NCBI GenBank assembly: GCA_021325515.1
Contig: JAJPHC010000002.1
Span: 62,001-126,000, forward strand
Reading direction: 5' to 3'
Origin: Acidobacteriota bacterium
Lineage (GTDB): Bacteria; Acidobacteriota; Thermoanaerobaculia; Gp7-AA8
Length of the DNA: 64,000 nucleotides
The notes below the pieces were generated by a model that searched no databases, was not told the origin of the DNA, and saw only the letters and a program-made list of their open reading frames with translations. The translations under genes and the position numbers were made by a program. Shown here in pieces: positions 44,165 to 52,297 of the stretch. The first letter of the stretch is position 1, and the number at the start of each line of letters is the position of its first letter.

Positions 44165-45328
44165 ATGCTGCCGATCGCGCTAACGCTCGTCATCGTGATC
44201 CTCGTGATCGTGCTGACGCGCGTCTTTGCCTCGACGCGCGCCTCGCTCGAAGAGCGTGATCGCGCGTTCAATGTGCTGCGCGGCCGTTTCGAGCTGATCT
44301 CGAGGCAGCGCGACACGATCATCCGCATTCTCGAGGGGCTTGGTGAAGGCGTGATCGCCGTCGATCACGAGCGGAAGATCGTGCTTGCGAATCAGCGGTT
44401 CGCGGAGATGTTCGGCGTGAGCGGAGAGCTCGTCGGCCGGCCGCTCGCCGAGGTGACGCGGGTTGCGCCGCTCTTCTCGGCGTTCGATACGGCGCTGCGC
44501 GGCGCCGAGGCGGCGCAGCGGTTCGGAATCGCGCTGGGAGTGGCGGAACGCCGCGTCGAGATGCGCGCCTTCGCACTCCCCTCGGCGGACATCGCCGCGG
44601 TCGCGCTCTTCATCGACGTCACCCAGATCGAGAAGCTCGAAGAGATCCGGCGCAACTTCGTCTCCGACTTCTCTCACGAGGTGCGCACGCCTCTCACCGG
44701 CCTGCGTTCGGCCGTCGAGTCGTTCGAGCTCGCCGGCGAGCATATGACCGCCGATGAGGATCAGCAGTTGCGCCGCATCATGTCGCGGCAGCTTCGCAGA
44801 ATCGAGCGGCTCGTCGATGATCTGTCGGAGCTGAGCCGCATCGAGTCAGGCGCGCTCCGCCTCGACATCACGCGCGTCGATCTCTTCGAGCTGATGCGCG
44901 ATCTCGCGGAGGACTTTCACGATCGTGCCGCCGAGAAAGGGCTGCGATTTCAGATTGCCGGCCAGCGATGCGAAGTCGCCGGTGACAACGACCGCCTTCA
45001 GCAGGCGTTCTCCAATCTCATCGACAACGCGATCAAGTACGGCGGCGAGCAGAGCACGATCGACATCGAAGTGTGCGGCGATCCGGACAACGGTGTCGTC
45101 CGGATCACGGACCATGGCGAAGGCATCTCGCCGGACGAGAAGGAACGAATCTTCCGGCGCTTCCACCGCATCGACAAGAGCCGTTCGCAGGAGATTGCCG
45201 GCACGGGCCTCGGGCTCGCCATCACGAAGCACCTCGTGCTGCTGCATCAGGGATCGATCGATGTGGAGAGCGAAGCCGGCAGGGGGACGACCTTCATCGT
45301 CAGGCTGCGCCGATGGATGTCGTCCTGA
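44165..45328 (+). CDS. phoR: PhoR-like sensor histidine kinase
   Basis: 387 aa. One N-terminal membrane helix (LPIALTLVIVILVIVLTRVFA), no periplasmic domain, then a PAS domain (ILEGLGEGVIAVDHERKIVLANQRFAEMFG), HisKA with His 171 in FSHEVRTPLTGLRSAVESFE and a HATPase (DNDRLQQAFSNLIDNAIKYG, ITDHGEGISPDEKERIFRRFHR, GTGLGLAITKHLV). The absence of a sensory loop is typical of PhoR, which is controlled by Pst/PhoU instead of a ligand. A 13-bp terminator-like hairpin follows the stop. Confidence 0.92.
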   Translation: MLPIALTLVIVILVIVLTRVFASTRASLEERDRAFNVLRGRFELISRQRDTIIRILEGLGEGVIAVDHERKIVLANQRFAEMFGVSGELVGRPLAEVTRVAPLFSAFDTALRGAEAAQRFGIALGVAERRVEMRAFALPSADIAAVALFIDVTQIEKLEEIRRNFVSDFSHEVRTPLTGLRSAVESFELAGEHMTADEDQQLRRIMSRQLRRIERLVDDLSELSRIESGALRLDITRVDLFELMRDLAEDFHDRAAEKGLRFQIAGQRCEVAGDNDRLQQAFSNLIDNAIKYGGEQSTIDIEVCGDPDNGVVRITDHGEGISPDEKERIFRRFHRIDKSRSQEIAGTGLGLAITKHLVLLHQGSIDVESEAGRGTTFIVRLRRWMSS

Positions 45329-45362
45329 GCGGAGGATCTCCCGGAATCAGGAGATCCTCCGC
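45329..45362. terminator. Perfect 13-bp stem hairpin after phoR
   Basis: GCGGAGGATCTCC and GGAGATCCTCCGC pair perfectly around CGGAATCA, beginning at the first base after the phoR stop. It lies between convergent genes, 15 bp before the end of the small membrane-protein gene on the other strand. No U-tract follows. It probably terminates or protects both transcripts. Confidence 0.65.
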
Positions 45363-45377
45363 GGTTCGGGATGGCGT

Positions 45378-45740
45378 CTAGAAGATCGGGTTTTCCGCGT
45401 GATGGTGGAAGTGCCAAACGTACTTATAGCCGGGGAAATCGACCGGCACGTCATATTCGACGTCCACCTTCATGCTGCTGTTGGTCCGTTCCAGTTTGAT
45501 GTTGTCGGCTGTGATGGGAAGGCCGTTGTCCCGCGCCTTGCGGAGGATCGCGTCCGTGATCTGTTCATCGCGATGCTGGCCGGCGGCTTTGGATTCATCT
45601 TCGACCACCTGCCGGATCTCGGCGGCCTTCACCTTGATCGGAATCAACTTGTAGGCAACGAAGAGACCGATCAGCAGAAAGATGAGACCGATCAGACATC
45701 CCAGTTGACCCTCACCGAGCTCGCGGCGGATTCGACGCAT
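45378..45740 (-). CDS. Small single-span membrane protein (DUF4845-like)
   Basis: 120 aa. Positively charged N-terminus (MRRIRRELGEG), one membrane helix (QLGCLIGLIFLLIGLFVAYKLIP), then a soluble domain with KVKAAEIRQVVEDES, TDAILRKARDNGLPITADNIKLER and VDVEYDVPVDFPGYKYVWHFHHHAEN. The layout (TM helix then a small alpha/beta domain with a late VxYxVP segment) resembles DUF4845, often found next to signal peptidase I genes; here lepB copy 1 is immediately upstream on the same strand. No function is known. Confidence 0.72.
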   Translation of the reverse strand: MRRIRRELGEGQLGCLIGLIFLLIGLFVAYKLIPIKVKAAEIRQVVEDESKAAGQHRDEQITDAILRKARDNGLPITADNIKLERTNSSMKVDVEYDVPVDFPGYKYVWHFHHHAENPIF

Positions 45741-45762
45741 GTAACGACCTCCGCCGGGGATT

Positions 45763-46356
45763 TTACTCGATCGGATGGAAGACGCGCGTCACGCGCAGCG
45801 ATTCGGTGAGCGCCGGACCCGCGGCGTGGCTCGTCGACGCGCTCGCTGCCGGTTGCGAGAGTCCGGAAGGGGAAGACCAGAGCACCATCCGGACGCGGCC
45901 GACGATGAGATCCGCCGGCAGCGGCCCCCAGCTGCGGCTGTCGAAGGAGTTCGCGCGGTTGTCGCCCATCACGAAGTAGCAGTTCGCGGGGACGATCTGC
46001 GGTGCGATGGAGCCGCTCGCGGCGGGGTCGTGCAGGTAGGTCTCCGCGAGCGCATGGGTACCGATCGTGACGCGTCCTTCGCGCGAGGCGACGAGGTCGC
46101 CGGCGGTGGCGATCACGCGCTTCACCATCAGCTCATCCGACGTCCGGGAACGAAAGACGATGACATCGCCGCGCGACGGCGGATCGTTGAAGAAGTGATA
46201 CGGAGTGACGAGGATGTGATCGCCGATCTGCAGCGTCGGCTCCATCGAGGCCGAGGGAATCGAGTAGAGGCGGAAGAAGGAATGGCGGACGAGCAGCGCC
46301 AGCGCGATGGCGATCGCCAGAGGCTGGAGGATGGTCCGCAGCATCGACTTCTTCAT
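45763..46356 (-). CDS. lepB: Signal peptidase I, copy 1
   Basis: 197 aa from ATG 46356; the track extension to 46866 is antisense to the neighbour and rejected. One N-terminal membrane helix (ILQPLAIAIALALLV), catalytic Ser 37 in SIPSASMEPTLQIGD, Lys 79 in LMVKRVIATAGD, and box E in NCYFVMGDNRANSFDSR. The C-terminal tail after LWSSP is polar and shorter than in copy 2. It cleaves Sec/Tat signal peptides at the periplasmic face. Paralogue at 52459. Confidence 0.94.
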   Translation of the reverse strand: MKKSMLRTILQPLAIAIALALLVRHSFFRLYSIPSASMEPTLQIGDHILVTPYHFFNDPPSRGDVIVFRSRTSDELMVKRVIATAGDLVASREGRVTIGTHALAETYLHDPAASGSIAPQIVPANCYFVMGDNRANSFDSRSWGPLPADLIVGRVRMVLWSSPSGLSQPAASASTSHAAGPALTESLRVTRVFHPIE

Positions 46357-46407
46357 CAGCACGTTAAACGATACAGCCCGGATGAAAGTTCCGTCCACGG
46401 CTGTTCG

Positions 46408-46977
46408 ATGGCAGCGATGCCTCACGTGTTCCTTCTCTCGCCGGCCAGCCTGTCCGGCAAACGGGCGAAGCAGTTGACCTCGCCACGCGCGGACTTTTCT
46501 GCGGCGCGGCAGTATCGAAGCGAAGAGGGTGTGGCGATCGGCGAAGCCTTCGCGTTCATGAGCTCTCTCTATTTCCGCGGCAAGATCGCGTACGCGATGC
46601 ACTTCGGCGGCGCCGCGAACACGTTCGTGATCACCTCCGGCTTCGGCCTCGTTTCTCCCGACTGGCGGATGACGCCGGAGAGGCTGAAGAGGATGCAGCG
46701 GATCGACATCGATGTGAGGGCCCGCAGTTACGTGAAGCCGCTGCAGGAGACCGCGGCCGAGCTGCGCGCGCGCATCGCGGACGACGCGCACGTGGTTCTC
46801 CTCGGCAGCGTGGCAACTGGTAAATATATTGACGTGTTGCATCCGGTGTTCGGCGGCCGCCTGCACTTTCCAGCCCTCTTCGCCGGTCTCGGCGACATGT
46901 CGCGCGGCGGTCTGATGCTGCGCGCCGTAAGGGAAGAAAGCGAGCTCGAATACTCCCCGGTCCCCTCGTCATCCTGA
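46408..46977 (+). CDS. Conserved hypothetical protein
   Basis: 189 aa from ATG 46408 (ATG 46417 also possible). The start PHVFLLSPASLSGKRAKQL, and later GEAFAFMSSLYFRGKIAYAMHFG and VITSGFGLVSPD, form a conserved pattern I have seen only in uncharacterised proteins. VVLLGSVATGKYIDVLHPVFGGRLHFPALFAGLGDMSRGGLMLRA near the C-terminus looks like a nucleotide/sugar-binding Rossmann-like turn. There is no signal peptide or membrane segment. The TGA stop lies inside a family-E repeat. The start is divergent from lepB over 51 bp. Function unknown. Confidence 0.7.
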   Translation: MAAMPHVFLLSPASLSGKRAKQLTSPRADFSAARQYRSEEGVAIGEAFAFMSSLYFRGKIAYAMHFGGAANTFVITSGFGLVSPDWRMTPERLKRMQRIDIDVRARSYVKPLQETAAELRARIADDAHVVLLGSVATGKYIDVLHPVFGGRLHFPALFAGLGDMSRGGLMLRAVREESELEYSPVPSSS

Positions 46978-47182
46978 GCGAAGCGAAGGATCAACGAAGG
47001 CGCCGGCAGGATAAAGCAAGGAGTGGGATCCTGAAGCACGCGCAGCGCCGATACGATGAAGCCTGAAGCACACGCCCCGCGGATACGATGAAGCCTGAAG
47101 CACGCGCCCCGCGGGTAGGATAGACGCATGAAGCACGTGCCCCGCGGCGCCTTGGTTGATCCTTCGCTGCGCTCAGGATGAC
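46968..47182. repeat. Family-E inverted repeat pair enclosing about 35-bp tandem repeats
   Basis: Outer arms (about 36 bp; GTCATCCTGAGCGAAGCGAA at 46968 and GATCCTTCGCTGCGCTCAGG near 47158) are inverted copies. Between them three to four imperfect units of about 33-35 bp share GATACGATGAAGCCTGAAGC and CACGCCCCGCGG. No ORF is contained. The left arm holds the stop of the hypothetical gene and the right arm the possible ATG of the LigD-polymerase gene. Confidence 0.8.
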
Positions 47183-48137
47183 CGGGGGATGGAGGACGCA
47201 CCTGCCCGCTCGTAAGTTCACCATTCCGGACGACACCAACGAAGTCCTGGCGCGCTTCGGTGATCGCGAAGTCCGCCTCACGAATCTCCGGAAGATCTTC
47301 TGGAAAAATCTCGAGCTGACGAAGCGCGATCTTCTCCAGTACTACGCCGACATCTCCCCCTGGCTGCTCCCTCATATCGAAGGCCGCGCGATGGTCATGA
47401 AGCGCTACCCGAACGGCGCGGAGGGCGACTTCTTCTACATGAAGCGCGCGCCGGAGCCGCGGCCGGAGTGGATCGACATCTGCGGCATTCCTCACGACAA
47501 AGACATCGTCCGCTTTCCGATCGTGCAGGATCTTCCATCGCTCCTCTGGCTCATCAACCTCGGCTGCATCGATCTCAACCCCTGGTATGCGCGCTGCGAT
47601 GACTGGGACCGTCCCGATTTTCTCCACTTCGATCTCGACCCCGGTCCCGGTGCGGATTTCGCGAAGGTGCGCAGCGTCGCGCTGCACGTGCGCGACATCC
47701 TCGCCGCCCTGAAGGCGCCGGCGTACGCCAAGACCACGGGCTCGAAAGGGATACACGTCTACGTGCCGATCGTGCGCGGACCACTGCAGAAGGACGTCTG
47801 GTCGCTGGCGAAGGCGATCGCGATCGAGCTCGAGTCGCGCCATCCGCAGCTCATCACCGCCGAGTATCGCAAGGTGAAGAGGCCCTACGGCCGAGTGCTC
47901 GTCGACTACAACCAGAATGCGTGGGGCCGGACCCTTGCATCGATCTATTCCGTCCGCCCCACGCCGGTGGCCAGCGTCTCGGTGCCGGTGACGTGGGAAG
48001 AAGTGGAGGAGGGAGTGCGCATCGAAGACTTCCGCATCGACAACGCCGTCGCCCGCGTGCGCGAGCTCGGCGATCTCTGGAAGCCGGTGATCGCAGCGAA
48101 GAAGCGATTCGATCTGCGAAAGGTGTTCGGAGGATAG
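47178..48137 (+). CDS. LigD-type DNA polymerase/primase (PolDom, separate gene)
   Basis: 319 aa from ATG 47178; the first residues (MTGGWRTHL) come from the repeat, so a later start is possible. LTNLRKIFWKNLELTKRDLLQYYADISPWLLPHIEGRAMVMKRYPNG, FFYMKRAPEPRPEWI and FLHFDLDPGPGADFAKV (the catalytic DxD), then TTGSKGIHVYVPI and GRVLVDYNQNAWGRTLASIYSVRPTPVASVSVPVTWEEV are the polymerase-domain motifs of LigD. In non-homologous end joining this domain adds nucleotides (often rNTPs) at breaks. It is a stand-alone gene followed after 12 bp by the ligase. No Ku gene is in the window. Confidence 0.92.
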   Translation: MTGGWRTHLPARKFTIPDDTNEVLARFGDREVRLTNLRKIFWKNLELTKRDLLQYYADISPWLLPHIEGRAMVMKRYPNGAEGDFFYMKRAPEPRPEWIDICGIPHDKDIVRFPIVQDLPSLLWLINLGCIDLNPWYARCDDWDRPDFLHFDLDPGPGADFAKVRSVALHVRDILAALKAPAYAKTTGSKGIHVYVPIVRGPLQKDVWSLAKAIAIELESRHPQLITAEYRKVKRPYGRVLVDYNQNAWGRTLASIYSVRPTPVASVSVPVTWEEVEEGVRIEDFRIDNAVARVRELGDLWKPVIAAKKRFDLRKVFGG

Positions 48138-48149
48138 GCGCAGCCTGAA

Positions 48150-49169
48150 ATGATCCAACCTCCCTATCCACCGATGGAAGCGAAGCGCGCCGATGCGATT
48201 CCTTCCGGCGATCGCTGGCAGTTCGAGCCGAAGTGGGACGGCTTCCGCGCCGTGATCTTTCGCGATGGTGCGGACGTTTACGTTCAATCGAAGGCGGGGC
48301 AGCCGCTGGCTCGTTACTTTCCGGAGATCGTGGAGGCGATCCGCTCGATTCGCGCAAAGCAGTTCGTGCTGGATGGCGAAGTCGTGATCCCGGCCGGAGG
48401 GCGGCTGTCGTTCGATGATCTTCTGCTGCGGATCCATCCCGCCGAGTCGCGCGTCAGGAAGCTCGCCACGGAGCATCCCGCGCACTATTTCGCCTTCGAT
48501 CTCCTGCATTGGAAGCGCGATCTGACGAAGAAGCCGATCGAGGAGCGGCGCGCGAAGCTCGAAGAATTCTTCGCCGCGATGTCTAACGATCTGCTGCACC
48601 TGTCGCCGGCGACGACGGACCGCCGAGTCGCGCGCGACTGGTTCGAGCATTTCGGCGCGCTCGGCCTCGACGGCATCATGGCCAAGCGCCTCGGCGAGCC
48701 CTATCACTCCGGCGATCGCGAGGGGATGGTCAAGGTCAAGCACATGAAGACGGCCGACTGCGTCGTCGGCGGCTTCCGCTATGGAGAAGGGACGAAGACA
48801 GCCGGCTCGCTCCTCCTCGGCCTTTACAACGAGGAGAAGAAGCTGGTGCACGTCGGGCACACCTCTTCGATCCGCGCCGCCGACCGGGCGGCCCTGACGA
48901 AAACGCTGGAGGCGATGCGCGGCGAGAATCCGTTCGAAGTGCGCATGCCCGGCGGTCCGTCGCGATGGTCCGGCCGCAGCGGAGAGTGGGTGCCGGTGCG
49001 CCCCGAGCTCGTCTGCGAAGTCGAGTTCGATTACTTCTCCCAGGGCCGCTTCCGCCACGGCTCGAAGTTCCTCCGCTGGCGTCCGGACAAGAAGCCGAAG
49101 CAGTGCACGATGGATCAGGTCGTACAGGAAGGAACGGCGGGCGGCGGGACGCTGTTCAAGGTGCTGTGA
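48150..49169 (+). CDS. ATP-dependent DNA ligase (LigD ligase domain, separate gene)
   Basis: 339 aa. Motif I FEPKWDGFRAVIF contains the AMP-accepting lysine. Further nucleotidyltransferase motifs are FVLDGEVV, YFAFDLLHW, GLDGIMAKR and EGMVKVKHMKTADCVVGGFRYG, followed by an OB-fold (SLLLGLYNEEKKLVHVGHTSS, CEVEFDYFSQGRFRHGSKFLRWRPDK). It seals DNA nicks. With the adjacent polymerase gene it makes a two-protein equivalent of bacterial LigD; the phosphoesterase domain is missing. The GTGA at its end starts the VWA gene. Confidence 0.94.
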   Translation: MIQPPYPPMEAKRADAIPSGDRWQFEPKWDGFRAVIFRDGADVYVQSKAGQPLARYFPEIVEAIRSIRAKQFVLDGEVVIPAGGRLSFDDLLLRIHPAESRVRKLATEHPAHYFAFDLLHWKRDLTKKPIEERRAKLEEFFAAMSNDLLHLSPATTDRRVARDWFEHFGALGLDGIMAKRLGEPYHSGDREGMVKVKHMKTADCVVGGFRYGEGTKTAGSLLLGLYNEEKKLVHVGHTSSIRAADRAALTKTLEAMRGENPFEVRMPGGPSRWSGRSGEWVPVRPELVCEVEFDYFSQGRFRHGSKFLRWRPDKKPKQCTMDQVVQEGTAGGGTLFKVL

Positions 49170-50560
49170 TCACAGCACGGCGACTCTTTCTCGTTTCTGC
49201 TCTCTGGTTTCTGGCCGGCGCCGCGAGCGCGCAGACGGTCCGCATCACCGACAAGCCGGCGACGCTCGTGCACGGCAAGTTCGTCGTGCCGATCGTCGCA
49301 GGCGATCCCGTGCAGCGCATCGAGCTCCTGATCAACGGCGTTCGCTACGCGCAGGCGATCGGGCAGCGCGCGAACTTCCAGGTGCACGTCGGCGAGTACA
49401 TCCGCCGTCTTCGCCTGCGCGCCGTCGGCTACGACGCGCAAGGTGCCGTCGCCGGCGACGACGAGATGGTGATCAACGATCCGCATCCGCCGTTCCGCGT
49501 CCGGCTGACCGCGCCCGCCGTTCTGCCATCGACCGGCATGGTCACCCTCGGCGCCAGCGTGATTCATCCCGAGGAGATGAGGGTGACGGGAGTGGATTTC
49601 TTTGTCGGGGAGACGAAGCTCGGAACCGCGGCGAGCGAGCCGTTTGCCGCGTCTTTCGACGCCTCGAAGTTTCCCGGTGCGGTCTACGCCCGCGTCGTGG
49701 CGCGGACCGCGGATGGCGAAGAGACCAACGATGTCGCCTTCTTCGGCTCGCAGCCGCGCGATCAGATCGACGTCACGCTGCAGCAGATCCCGTTGTCGGT
49801 CGCGAGCGGCACGACGCCGCTGCGCATCGAAGATCTCACGCTGTACGACGACGGCCAGCCGCGGAGGATCGAGGCGCTCTCCCCGGCGAGCGACCAGCCG
49901 CTGCACGTGATCCTGCTGATCGACTACTCGGAGTCGATGCTGGACGAGCTGCCGGTGGTGAAAGCCGCCGCGCGCCAGTTTGCGCAGGCGCTGCTGCGGC
50001 CGCAGGACCGCATCGCGATCGTCGGTTTCAATCAGCGCATCTTCTGGCTGACGCCATTCACGAATGACTGGAAGAGCGCGGCGGAAGCGGTCGATCGCGT
50101 GAAGCCGATCGGCGAGACGCATCTGTACGACAGCGCCATCGAGATGCTGTTCGAGCTGCAGAAGACTCCGGGCCGGCACGCGCTGGTCGTGCTGACCGAC
50201 GGCGTCGATCAGGGATCGGTCTTCAATCTCGACCATCTCGTCCACTACGCGCGCTACGCGGGCGTGCCGGTCTATCCGATCGTGAAGAACAAGATGCTGT
50301 CGCGCCTGATGCGCTTCGGCATCGGCCATCTCGAGGCGCGCAGGCTGGCCACGATTGCGAAGGACACTGGAGCGACGTACTTCATCATCAACAAGGAGCG
50401 CGAGCTGCCGAACGTCTACGCACGCCTCGCGCAGGAGCTGCGCCAGCAGTACCAGTTGATGTTCTACTCGCCTCCCTCCGCGACAGACCAGTGGCACGCG
50501 CTGAAGGTGGAGTCGCGAGGCGGCCAGGAGCTGAGGGTGCCGCGGGGATATTTTCCGTAG
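49166..50560 (+). CDS. Secreted VWA-domain protein (VWFA-related, Acidobacteria-type)
   Basis: 464 aa from GTG 49166, in an overlap with the ligase stop. Signal peptide (VITARRLFLVSALWFLAGAASA), then beta-sandwich-like modules (residues about 20-240), then a von Willebrand A domain with an intact MIDAS start (VILLIDYSESM, DxSxS), RIAIVGFNQRIFWLTPFT and ALVVLTDGVDQGS. It ends with the QQYQLMFYSPP and RVPRGYF segment found in the VWFA-related family of Acidobacteriota. Probably a metal-dependent protein-binding envelope protein. A link to the DNA-repair genes is positional only. Confidence 0.87.
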   Translation: MITARRLFLVSALWFLAGAASAQTVRITDKPATLVHGKFVVPIVAGDPVQRIELLINGVRYAQAIGQRANFQVHVGEYIRRLRLRAVGYDAQGAVAGDDEMVINDPHPPFRVRLTAPAVLPSTGMVTLGASVIHPEEMRVTGVDFFVGETKLGTAASEPFAASFDASKFPGAVYARVVARTADGEETNDVAFFGSQPRDQIDVTLQQIPLSVASGTTPLRIEDLTLYDDGQPRRIEALSPASDQPLHVILLIDYSESMLDELPVVKAAARQFAQALLRPQDRIAIVGFNQRIFWLTPFTNDWKSAAEAVDRVKPIGETHLYDSAIEMLFELQKTPGRHALVVLTDGVDQGSVFNLDHLVHYARYAGVPVYPIVKNKMLSRLMRFGIGHLEARRLATIAKDTGATYFIINKERELPNVYARLAQELRQQYQLMFYSPPSATDQWHALKVESRGGQELRVPRGYFP

Positions 50561-50565
50561 AGGAT

Positions 50566-50675
50566 TCTGGGGCTCTGGGGCTGGCGGGTGCAACGACTGG
50601 TTAGCCCGCCGATGACCCACCCAGTACCCCAGCCCCAGTACCCCCGCACCCCCGCCCGGCACGTCTCGTGAACAA
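50566..50675. repeat. Inverted CTGGGGCT/AGCCCCAG arrays
   Basis: Left arm: TCTGGGGC twice then TGGCGGG (50566-50588). Right arm: GCCCGCC, then CCCAGTACCCCAGCCCCAG and further C-rich units to about 50675. No ORF inside. It fills the gap between the VWA gene and the M15-like gene. The inner GGCGGGT and GCCCGCC pair, so a hairpin can form. Confidence 0.6.
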
Positions 50676-50684
50676 CGGAACGCT

Positions 50685-51842
50685 GTGATCGCGGCGGACT
50701 CACCGCTCTTCCCGCGCCCTGTAAAGCGGCACCGTGTTTTCGGCGGGCTGACCGAACGGCAGGAGCATGTCTTCACCTGGATCGCGGTCGTCGTCGTCCT
50801 TCTGATGATGACGGGCTGGGTCGGCGCGATTCAGGAGACGCTTCGGGAGCGCCGCCAGGCGATCGCCGAGGCGAGACGCGCGGGGATGCCGGCGCCGCCG
50901 CCTGTCGTTCCTACGCAGCACATCACGACCTCACTGCTCGGTCCGGCGAATCCGCCGGCGGCGGCCTTCATCAACGATGCGATGCTCGGCTTTCTGGCGC
51001 CGCTTCGTGGCCGCAGCGGCAAGCTGCGGTTCACGACGAAGCTCCCCGGCGCGCCGATCGCGCCGGCTCCGCCCAACGCGACGGCCGTCCTGTCCCAGGG
51101 CTCGGAGGAAGTCAGCTCATCCTTTACCGCTCCGGATCATCCCGGTGTCTACGACCTCGCGGTGAAGATCGATCAGGCCACGCGCGAGATCAGCGACTTC
51201 CGCGTCGTCACGCTGGTTCCCTTCGGCGAAAAGCAAGGCGGGCGAATCGGCCTCTACTATCTCGGCAACTGGCCCTTCGAGCGCGGCCAGCCGGCGAAGG
51301 CGGCGTATGCGAATCCAGCCGGATTCATCGAAGTGACGCAGGAGAACGCGGACACGCACGTTTCCGAGCACTTCAAGCTTCGCGACTTTCTCACGAAGGA
51401 TCAGCCGAACGTCTGGCCGAAGTATCTCCTGCTCAACCCCGCACTGCTCGACAAGCTCGAGCTGACGATTCAGGAGCTCGAGGCAACCGGTCATCCCGTG
51501 CGCAACATGCACGTGATGAGCGGCTTTCGCACGCCGAACTACAACGTGCACGGCGGCAATACGCAGGGACGCGCGAACCTCAGCAGACACATGTACGGCG
51601 ACGCGTCGGATGTGTTCGTCGACAACGATGGGGACGGTGTGATGGACGACCTCAACCACGACGGCCGCATCGACGTCGGCGATGCCGATGTCATTGCTCA
51701 GGCCGTGGAGCGCGTCGAGCGAAAGAATCCCGGGCTCGTCGGCGGCGTCGGCGTCTATTCACCCTGCTGCGGGCATGGTCCCTTTACGCATATCGATGTA
51801 CGCGGATTCCGCGCGAGATGGCGTGGATTCGGCAATGGCTGA
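50685..51842 (+). CDS. M15A-type peptidase-like membrane protein with Ca-binding-loop insertion
   Basis: 385 aa from GTG 50685. One N-terminal membrane helix (VFTWIAVVVVLLMMTGWVG), a Pro/Ala-rich linker and an Ig-like region lead to the peptidase domain: VMSGFRTPNYN, SRHMYGDASDVFVD (HxxxxxxD metal ligands) and HIDVRGFRARW (second His) match peptidase M15A/D,D-carboxypeptidase-like folds. Between the two metal-binding segments lies DNDGDGVMDDLNHDGRIDVGDADV, two EF-hand/dockerin-like Ca loops not usual in the family. It probably trims peptidoglycan in a calcium-responsive way. All predicted zinc ligands are present. Confidence 0.8.
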   Translation: MIAADSPLFPRPVKRHRVFGGLTERQEHVFTWIAVVVVLLMMTGWVGAIQETLRERRQAIAEARRAGMPAPPPVVPTQHITTSLLGPANPPAAAFINDAMLGFLAPLRGRSGKLRFTTKLPGAPIAPAPPNATAVLSQGSEEVSSSFTAPDHPGVYDLAVKIDQATREISDFRVVTLVPFGEKQGGRIGLYYLGNWPFERGQPAKAAYANPAGFIEVTQENADTHVSEHFKLRDFLTKDQPNVWPKYLLLNPALLDKLELTIQELEATGHPVRNMHVMSGFRTPNYNVHGGNTQGRANLSRHMYGDASDVFVDNDGDGVMDDLNHDGRIDVGDADVIAQAVERVERKNPGLVGGVGVYSPCCGHGPFTHIDVRGFRARWRGFGNG

Positions 51843-51856
51843 TCGCGGAGGATCAG

Positions 51857-52294
51857 GTGGCTGAACAAGTGAAATGTCCGGACTGCAACGGATTGCGTTC
51901 CGATGCCTCGCATACGTGCCCCGCTTGTGGCGCGCCGCCGATGCATGAAGGCGAGCTGCGCGCGCATGAGGAAGAAGTGCGCGGCGAGGATCTCGAACCG
52001 TATGTGACGCTGCGCTACATCGCGCGGCTCTTCAAGGTTCTTGCGGCGCTGATGGTCGTGATGCTCGTCGGCGAGATCGTCAGCGGCCTCGTGGCCGCCG
52101 GCCAGGCAGCGCTGACCACGCTCCTCGGCGAAGCAACGCGGCTGCTCGTGCTGGCCGGCCTCATGTGGGGCGGCGGCGACATCACGCTGCTCCTCGTCGA
52201 CGCCGGCCACGACCTGCGCGTCGCGCGCATTCTGCTGGGCCGCATCAACAACGAGCTGCACCGCCAGGACGAAAGCGGAAAACGAGCGGCCTGA
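51857..52294 (+). CDS. Zinc-ribbon membrane protein
   Basis: 145 aa from GTG 51857, which has GGAGG five bases upstream; the ATG at 51818 overlaps the previous gene and lacks an RBS. N-terminal CPDCNG and CPACGAPP form a four-cysteine zinc ribbon. A linker (ELRAHEEEVRGEDLEPYVTLRYIARLFK) precedes two hydrophobic stretches (VLAALMVVMLVGEIVSGLVAAG; ALTTLLGEATRLLVLAGLMWGGG). I recognise no named family. It is cotranscribed with the M15-like gene. Its 3' end is followed by a nonamer array. Confidence 0.72.
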   Translation: MAEQVKCPDCNGLRSDASHTCPACGAPPMHEGELRAHEEEVRGEDLEPYVTLRYIARLFKVLAALMVVMLVGEIVSGLVAAGQAALTTLLGEATRLLVLAGLMWGGGDITLLLVDAGHDLRVARILLGRINNELHRQDESGKRAA

Positions 52295-52297
52295 TGA

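Noticed and set aside
46728-49058. 776-aa ORF on the minus strand over the LigD genes
   Set aside because: Antisense shadow of two recognisable genes plus repeats; no start context or domain. The same reasoning applies to the long ORFs at 10766-12262 (+), 17974-19212 (+), 36051-37796 (-), 49115-50776 (-), 53879-55933 (+) and 56832-58460 (-).
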